Shown here: positions 13,679 through 18,073 of the stretch, piece after piece
Layout of the letters: the number at the start of each line of letters is the position of its first letter
How positions within the stretch are numbered: position 1 is the stretch's first letter
Assembly: GCA_905215575.1 (NCBI GenBank)
Contig: CAJMQV010000025.1
Span: forward strand, 1-18,073
Direction: 5' to 3'
DNA length: 18,073 bases
DNA from: an uncultured bacterium
GTDB lineage: Bacteria > Bacteroidota > Bacteroidia > Bacteroidales > Bacteroidaceae
The notes under the pieces: model-generated
The model's database searches: none
The model's input: only the letters and a program-made list of their open reading frames with translations
What the model was told of the DNA's origin: nothing
Made by a program: the position numbers and the translations under genes

Positions 13679-14836
13679 CTATCCCAGCAGGATGCGTGCC
13701 TTTTGTCCGATTAAGCGATAAACACCGGCTACAAACAGCCAGGATATAGCGAAGGCCAGAATGGCGGCAATCGGGATCTGAATACAAATAGGGATGTGTA
13801 ATGCGCGGGTGAGCAATACCATCGGTCCGGTCAGGAAATAGTGTACCATATAAATACCGAAGCCGCATTTGGTCAGATTTGCCAGCAATTTGCAGACAGC
13901 TGCATTCTTGATGCGAACCCGTTTGAGAATCATAAATACGGCAATGGTCATCAGCGCTACGTTCGGAGAGCAGTAATAGAAGAACAGCTCCAGTTCTTCG
14001 GGAGTGAAAGAGGCGCGGGTCGTAATTTCCCGGAATCCCAGATAAGTCACGATAAATCCGGCTGCGAAGAACAGGATGCCCAGAACTATGGATTTGCTTG
14101 TGCTCCAGGTTACGTGATGACGCAGATAGTGTCCTAACAGCAAATAGCCGTTGAAGCCGGCAAAATAAAACAGCATGTGGAATTCATTCCAAGAGCAGGC
14201 ACCCCAGATATAGGGATTGACAAAGGTACGCAGATACGGCACAAACAAGGTAACGCCCCATAACAACAGGAAGAAACGCTTTTCCTTCACGCTGGCCTTT
14301 TCCACCCAAGCCGAGAAGATGGGCAGATAAAGATACAGTCCGATGAGCAGATATACATACCACATGTGTACCGCAACGGTAGAGAAGTTCAGAGGTATCT
14401 GTGCGATGTAAGTCAGCGACACTTCAAAAGATTGCTTCATGACCTCTTCGCCGGAGTAAGGGAAGAAATCCAGAATGGTTTGCGGACCATAACCGATTAC
14501 TCCCATAAACCAGGGGAAAAGGGCATAGATGACCGACCAGATCAGGAAAGGCCAGAACACGCGTGAGATTCTTTTCTTGTAGAACGCGCTGCTGTTTTCA
14601 CGGATGGGGAGCAGTAATGCACCGGTGATCATGACAAAGAGCGGTACGCAGGGGCGAAGCAATGAGCCATAAATGGCTCCCCAGCTTTTGATTTCTGCAA
14701 CCATGCTTTGGTCGCTACCGGTGTAAAAGTTGAACGGGTCGGTTGCGTGGCAGCATACCACGGTGAACATGGCCACCAGGCGCACACAGTCCAGCCACAC
14801 TACATGTTTTTTTTCGTTTGCAATCGTTGGATTCAT
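13679..14836 (-). CDS. Membrane acyltransferase family 3 (OafA/WecH-like)
   Basis: The 385-residue integral membrane protein has about ten hydrophobic helices across its length. The N-terminus carries the family's signature: WLDCVRLVAMFTVVCCH (14-30) with the conserved His30 and Arg19, followed by RPCVPLFVMITGALLL (61-76). AVHMWYVYLLIGLYLYLP and CGFGIYMVHYFL further on are also typical. Such proteins transfer acetyl or other acyl groups from the cytoplasm to sugars of surface polysaccharides, glycolipids or peptidoglycan; the substrate cannot be told here, because no glycan cluster is present. It has its own promoter and is separated from the upstream FprA gene by a terminator, so it appears monocistronic. 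Confidence 0.88.
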   Translation of the reverse strand: MNPTIANEKKHVVWLDCVRLVAMFTVVCCHATDPFNFYTGSDQSMVAEIKSWGAIYGSLLRPCVPLFVMITGALLLPIRENSSAFYKKRISRVFWPFLIWSVIYALFPWFMGVIGYGPQTILDFFPYSGEEVMKQSFEVSLTYIAQIPLNFSTVAVHMWYVYLLIGLYLYLPIFSAWVEKASVKEKRFFLLLWGVTLFVPYLRTFVNPYIWGACSWNEFHMLFYFAGFNGYLLLGHYLRHHVTWSTSKSIVLGILFFAAGFIVTYLGFREITTRASFTPEELELFFYYCSPNVALMTIAVFMILKRVRIKNAAVCKLLANLTKCGFGIYMVHYFLTGPMVLLTRALHIPICIQIPIAAILAFAISWLFVAGVYRLIGQKARILLG

Positions 14837-14864
14837 GATTTTTTTTGTTTTGTAGATTCTGTTT

Positions 14865-14896
14865 CAAAGGTAGCCATAATCTTTGAAAGGTTCAAA
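14865..14896 (-). promoter_or_regulatory. Bacteroides-type promoter of the acyltransferase gene
   Basis: On the minus strand, TTTG (14896-14893), a 20-base spacer and TACCTTTG (14872-14865) match both parts of the Bacteroides consensus. The leader is about 22 bases before the ATG at 14836. Confidence 0.8.
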
Positions 14897-14942
14897 TCAT
14901 GTTCCATTTTACCCATGCCCTTCTGTCTTTTTTTAAAATAAT

Positions 14943-14973
14943 AAAAAAACCTCTTCGGATAAAACCGAAGAGG
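14943..14973 (-). terminator. Rho-independent terminator of the flavodiiron protein gene
   Basis: On the minus strand, CCTCTTCGG pairs perfectly with CCGAAGAGG (14973-14965 and 14958-14950) around a six-base loop, followed by seven Ts (14949-14943). It lies 35 bases after the stop codon. Confidence 0.88.
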
Positions 14974-15008
14974 CCGTTTTAAAATAAATACTTATGAAAA
15001 AGATTAAA

Positions 15009-16172
15009 TCAGGCCAATATCGCATCAGCCATATTTTCAAGTGCTGGAATATCAGCTTGTTTCATTTTGCTCTTAATGGTTACAACCGGAGATACGATTT
15101 CCATGTTCTTCATGCCTTCCAGCATGCTCAGCATCACCTTACCGGCAGTAGGAGCCCACGAACCGTTTTCGATGACAGCTACCTTACGCTTCTGGAATCC
15201 CTTGATTTGCAAGTGGTGCAGGAAGTCGTACATCGGTGGGAACAGACCGGCGTCGTAAGATGGAGCGGCTACAACCAATTTGCTCAGCTTGAACGCATTC
15301 TCTACAGCAGTAGCCATATCGTCGCGTGACAAGTCGGTAATCATGACTTTGGCTGCACCTTTGTCCAACAGAATCTGAGCCATTTTCTCGGCAGCTTCGG
15401 CTGTGCCTCCATGAATAGAAGCATAGGCTACCAATACACCTTCTTCTTCCGGTTCATATTTGCTCCAAGTGTCATACAGACCGATGAAATATCCTAAGTT
15501 GTCTTTCAGAACCGGTCCGTGCAGCGGGCAGATCATCTGGATGTCCAAAGTGGCAGCTTTTTTCAGCAACGCCTGAACCTGCATGCCATACTTACCGCAG
15601 ATGTTGAAATAATAGCGGCGTGCTTCGTCGGCCCAAGGCTCTTCGTTGCAAAGAGCGCCGAATTTTCCGAATCCGTCGGCAGAGAAGAGAACTTTTTCTT
15701 TCTGGTCATAGGTTACCATTACTTCTGGCCAGTGTACCATTGGAGCCATGAAGAACTGTAAGGTATGCGCTCCTAAAGACAAGGTTTCGCCTTCCTTTAC
15801 GATTACCAGACGATCAGCAAAGTCAACCCCCTCAAAGAACTGAGGCAACATTTGTGCGGCTTTGGCACTGAGTACGATTTGGGCTTTCGGATATTTGGTT
15901 GCAATATTTCCGATATTGGCAGCGTGATCCGGTTCCATGTGCTGTACAATCAGATAGTCCGGAGTGCGGCCCTGAAGAGCTTCTTCCAGATTGCTTATCC
16001 ACTCATCTGTTTTCCGGTTGTCTACTGTATCCATAATGGCAATTTTCTCGTCAAGGATAACATACGAGTTGTAGGAAATGCCGTTAGGTACTACATACTG
16101 ACTTTCAAACAAGTCAATGTCTGTGTCGTCTGCTCCGATGTACTTGATATCGGGTGTAATTTCTGTTATCAT
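15009..16172 (-). CDS. fprA: Flavodiiron protein (FprA family, O2/NO reductase)
   Basis: Flavodiiron proteins reduce O2 to water and/or NO to N2O in the cytosol, helping anaerobes survive oxygen or nitrosative exposure. The 387-residue length and two-domain layout are standard. The metallo-beta-lactamase-like domain (about 1-240) has the complete diiron ligand set: His78, Glu80, Asp82, His83 (HMEPDH), His147 (MVHWPE), Asp166 (SADGFG) and His218 (PLHGP). The flavodoxin-like domain (about 245-387) begins VLVAYASIHGGTAEAA, the FMN phosphate loop, and continues with APSYDAGLFP and ENGSWAPTAGK. There is no C-terminal rubredoxin domain, so electrons must come from a separate rubredoxin or similar protein. 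It has its own promoter and terminator. Whether O2 or NO is preferred is not visible. Confidence 0.94.
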   Translation of the reverse strand: MITEITPDIKYIGADDTDIDLFESQYVVPNGISYNSYVILDEKIAIMDTVDNRKTDEWISNLEEALQGRTPDYLIVQHMEPDHAANIGNIATKYPKAQIVLSAKAAQMLPQFFEGVDFADRLVIVKEGETLSLGAHTLQFFMAPMVHWPEVMVTYDQKEKVLFSADGFGKFGALCNEEPWADEARRYYFNICGKYGMQVQALLKKAATLDIQMICPLHGPVLKDNLGYFIGLYDTWSKYEPEEEGVLVAYASIHGGTAEAAEKMAQILLDKGAAKVMITDLSRDDMATAVENAFKLSKLVVAAPSYDAGLFPPMYDFLHHLQIKGFQKRKVAVIENGSWAPTAGKVMLSMLEGMKNMEIVSPVVTIKSKMKQADIPALENMADAILA

Positions 16173-16202
16173 ATTCTGTTTTTTGTTTTGAATGCCTTTT
16201 TA

Positions 16203-16234
16203 CAAAGGTCGGATTTTTTATTGACTTATGCAAA
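16203..16234 (-). promoter_or_regulatory. Probable promoter of the flavodiiron protein gene
   Basis: On the minus strand, TTTG (16234-16231), 20 bases and GACCTTTG (16210-16203) fit the Bacteroides consensus except for G in place of the first T of the -7 box. The leader is about 24 bases. Confidence 0.6.
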
Positions 16235-16242
16235 TTGTGATT

Positions 16243-16267
16243 CAAAAAATACATACTTTCGGGTATG
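16243..16267 (-). terminator. Short terminator after the DnaJ-like gene
   Basis: On the minus strand, CATAC (16267-16263) pairs with GTATG (16256-16252) around six bases, followed by TATTTTTTG. The stem is only five pairs but directly follows the stop codon and carries a T-run. Confidence 0.45.
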
Positions 16268-16269
16268 CT

Positions 16270-16959
16270 TTACGAGCGTCGCATTTCTTCGAGCAACTCT
16301 TTCTGGCGCGGACTCAAATGCTGAGGCAGGTCTACCTGATAAGTAATGATCAGATTGCCCCGTTCCCCGTTCGGATACAGATCGCCTTTACCTTTGATAC
16401 GCACTTTGCTTCCCGGTTGTGTTCCCGGTTTGACTTTCAGCTTGATTTTTTCTACCGGAGTGGATACAATGATTTCTCCTCCCAAAATGGCAGTGTACAT
16501 GTCAATGTGCACCTGACACAATTTGTCCTGTACCACCGGTTCTTCCTGATATCCGTTAAAGCCGCCGAATCCTGCGAAATTCTGGAATCCGCTGCTTTGG
16601 GCGCTTTGCCGGCGATGTGCTCCTCCGAACAGCTGTTCAAAGAAGTCGGAGAAACTGCCTCCGCCACCGAACTGGCTGAAGTCAAATCCTTCGAATCCGC
16701 CTTCTCCTCCGCCGCCGTTCTGGAATCCGCCCATGCTCTTCCAGTGTTCTCCATACTGATCGTACTTGGCCCGTTTCTCCGGGTCGCTCAATACGTCGTA
16801 TGCTTCGTTCAGTGCCTGAAATTTGGCTTTGGCTTTCGGGTCGTTCGGATGCAGGTCCGGATGAAACTGTTTGGCTCTTTTCCGATAAGCACTCTTGATG
16901 TCTTTTTGCGGGGTATCTTTAGGAATACCCATGATTTTATAATAATCTATAAATGCCAT
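16270..16959 (-). CDS. Short DnaJ/CbpA-like co-chaperone (J domain plus one C-terminal domain)
   Basis: The 229-residue protein starts with a J domain (about 1-70) with the HPD motif (33-35, QFHPDL) that stimulates DnaK ATPase. A Gly/Phe-rich linker follows (about 76-135, GGGGEGGFEGFDFSQFGGGG and similar). The rest (about 140-229) aligns by eye to the second C-terminal domain of CbpA: DKLCQVHIDMYTAILGGE, KVKPGTQPGSKVRIKGKG and GNLIITYQVDLP. There is no zinc finger, so it is CbpA-like rather than DnaJ proper. E. coli CbpA has about 306 residues with two C-terminal domains; here the first, which binds substrate, seems absent. It begins with a full AGGAGG five bases before the ATG, unusual for this phylum. 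No cbpM modulator gene is adjacent. Confidence 0.85.
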   Translation of the reverse strand: MAFIDYYKIMGIPKDTPQKDIKSAYRKRAKQFHPDLHPNDPKAKAKFQALNEAYDVLSDPEKRAKYDQYGEHWKSMGGFQNGGGGEGGFEGFDFSQFGGGGSFSDFFEQLFGGAHRRQSAQSSGFQNFAGFGGFNGYQEEPVVQDKLCQVHIDMYTAILGGEIIVSTPVEKIKLKVKPGTQPGSKVRIKGKGDLYPNGERGNLIITYQVDLPQHLSPRQKELLEEMRRS

Positions 16960-16964
16960 AATAT

Positions 16965-16970
16965 CCTCCT
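16965..16970 (-). promoter_or_regulatory. Canonical Shine-Dalgarno AGGAGG of the DnaJ-like gene
   Basis: On the minus strand, AAAAAAAGGAGGATATTATG gives AGGAGG five bases from the ATG at 16959. It is the only perfect Shine-Dalgarno seen upstream of a gene in this window. Confidence 0.8.
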
Positions 16971-17008
16971 TTTTTTGCTAAAATATTCAACAAATAAGGT
17001 GCCAGTCA

Positions 17009-17040
17009 GTTGGTGACAGCGTGTTTTATTGTTATTTTTG
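17009..17040 (+). promoter_or_regulatory. Probable promoter of the metallophosphatase gene
   Basis: TATTTTTG at 17033-17040 fits TAnnTTTG, with GTTG (17009-17012) at -33 after 20 bases. An imperfect palindrome, CAGTCA-GTTGG-TGACAG (17003-17019), overlaps the -33 box and could be an operator. Confidence 0.55.
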
Positions 17041-17066
17041 CAGAAATTATAGCAGATTTTTAAAAG

Positions 17067-18073
17067 ATGGCAGAAAAAGACCGAGAAGAAAAGAAAATAA
17101 GGGTCATGCATACTACGGATGTGCATGGCTCGTTGTTTTCGCATGATTTTATAGAGAACGGTCCGTCCCGGGGCGCTCTGTCTCGGGTTTATGCCTATGT
17201 CTGCCGTGAGCGGAAGCGATACCCGGATTCTTTGGTCTTGCTCGATGGAGGAGATGTGCTTCAGGGGCAGCCCACGGCCTATTACTATAATTTTGTTGAT
17301 ACACACAGTCCTCACCTGGTGGCAGAAGTGATGAACCATATGCGTTATGACGCTCTCTGTATCGGAAACCATGATTTGGAGATGGGGCATGCCGTCTACG
17401 ACCGCTTCGTGTCGCAGTGCCGCTTCCCGGTTTTGGCCGCGAATCTGGTGGATGAGCTGACCGGAAAGCCTTATTTCAGACCCTATACCGTATTGGAGCG
17501 CAAGGGAGTGCGCATTGCGGTGCTCGGACTGATTACGAGCGCCATTCCTCACTGGGTACCGAAAGACCAGTGGAAAGGCATGGCCGTGCAGGATATGGTG
17601 GATGCGGCTTCCCGTTGGGTGAAGTACATTCAGGAGCAGGAAAGGCCGGATGTGCTGGTCGGCCTGTTTCATTCCGGTTGGGATGGAGGCATTGTTACCG
17701 AGGAGTTTAGTGAAAATGTGTCCTACCGGATAGCTCGTGAAGTAGACGGGCTGGACGTGATTTGTTATGGACACGACCATCAGAAACATATAGAACTGGT
17801 GACCAACAAAGCCGGTCATAAGGTCTGCTGTGTGGGATTGTGGAGTCTGGCTACCAGTGTCAGCGTGATAGACATTACTCTGAGCTATTCAGAAGGACGG
17901 CTGACGCATAAGAAGATACGTGCCCGCATTCAGAATGTCATGTACGAAACCGATCCGGCTGTGTATGAGTTCGAGCGGAAATATGCCGATGCTTCTACGC
18001 TCATCGCCACTTATGTGAACCAGTGTATCGGCCGTTTCGAGCAGACCATTCACAGTCAGGACGCTTATTTCGG
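17067..18073 (+). CDS. Metallophosphatase, 5'-nucleotidase/UshA-CpdB family (3' end outside window)
   Basis: At least 335 codons are open from the ATG at 17067 to the window edge. The calcineurin-like metallophosphatase motifs appear in order: TTDVHG (16-21, Asp18 and His20), DGGD (65-68), GNHDLEMG (from about 107), FHSGWDGG (from about 201) and GHDHQ (from about 233), giving a full two-metal site. The family hydrolyses nucleotides or 2',3'-cyclic nucleotides, usually in the periplasm with a signal peptide. Here the start MAEKDREEKKIRVMHTTD has no signal sequence, and an in-frame stop TAA at 17061-17063 rules out an upstream extension, so the enzyme appears cytoplasmic. The substrate cannot be named. 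It may end as a metallophosphatase-only protein or continue into the 5'-nucleotidase C-terminal domain. It diverges from the DnaJ-like gene. Confidence 0.88.
   Translation, partial: MAEKDREEKKIRVMHTTDVHGSLFSHDFIENGPSRGALSRVYAYVCRERKRYPDSLVLLDGGDVLQGQPTAYYYNFVDTHSPHLVAEVMNHMRYDALCIGNHDLEMGHAVYDRFVSQCRFPVLAANLVDELTGKPYFRPYTVLERKGVRIAVLGLITSAIPHWVPKDQWKGMAVQDMVDAASRWVKYIQEQERPDVLVGLFHSGWDGGIVTEEFSENVSYRIAREVDGLDVICYGHDHQKHIELVTNKAGHKVCCVGLWSLATSVSVIDITLSYSEGRLTHKKIRARIQNVMYETDPAVYEFERKYADASTLIATYVNQCIGRFEQTIHSQDAYF

Noticed and set aside
16228..17016. A 262-codon open frame on the plus strand
   Set aside because: It is antisense to the DnaJ-like gene and mirrors its Gly/Phe-rich linker as Ser/Ala/Glu-rich sequence.
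16947..17819. A 290-codon open frame on the minus strand
   Set aside because: It is antisense to the metallophosphatase gene, whose metal-binding motifs are all present in order. The antisense product is His- and Arg-rich, as expected from a shadow frame.

Overview
This window looks like a chromosomal core segment from a Bacteroides-type member of the Bacteroidota. Evidence: several promoters of the form TTTG-N18-20-TAnnTTTG (for example TACCTTTG at 121-128, and on the minus strand at 14872-14865), A-rich start contexts with almost no Shine-Dalgarno sequences, gene families typical of this group (DUF4783, FprA flavodiiron protein, FabK-like reductase, phosphomutase of the 585-residue type), and an ECF sigma factor coupled to a membrane-spanning beta-barrel protein. 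The species cannot be fixed from the sequence alone. No tRNA, rRNA, CRISPR array, insertion sequence or phage gene was seen.

Layout. (1) 1-54, minus: the first 18 codons of rlmH, divergent from DUF4783-nadC (151-1375, plus). (2) 1640-4488, plus: a four-gene unit of ECF sigma factor, single-TM protein with a C-terminal beta-barrel, short lipoprotein, and exported protein of unknown function. (3) 4546-5490, plus: FabK/nitronate monooxygenase-like flavoenzyme, meeting alanine dehydrogenase (5586-6695, minus) over a long hairpin. (4) 6884-8556, plus: M23 metallopeptidase with an apparent one-base frameshift near its C-terminus. (5) 8688-10445 and 10545-11321, plus: phosphohexomutase and NudC-type NAD diphosphatase, separated by a strong terminator. 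(6) 11793-13508, plus: exported S41 protease behind a 470-base intergenic region with palindromes and a sigma-54-like promoter. (7) 13679-14836, 15009-16172 and 16270-16959, all minus: membrane acyltransferase, flavodiiron protein and a short DnaJ/CbpA-like co-chaperone. (8) 17067-18073, plus: metallophosphatase (5'-nucleotidase family), running off the window.

Most genes are housekeeping or envelope functions and are separated by clear terminators, so they are probably independent units. NAD metabolism appears twice (nadC for synthesis, nudC for hydrolysis), but the two are far apart and not obviously linked.

The most unusual system is the sigma-factor operon. One polypeptide seems to carry a cytoplasmic anti-sigma-like segment, an inner-membrane helix, a long periplasmic linker and an outer-membrane beta-barrel, followed by a probably surface-exposed lipoprotein. 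This suggests a trans-envelope sensor. The second notable region is the S41 protease promoter, with inverted GGACAC repeats upstream of a -24/-12-like element.
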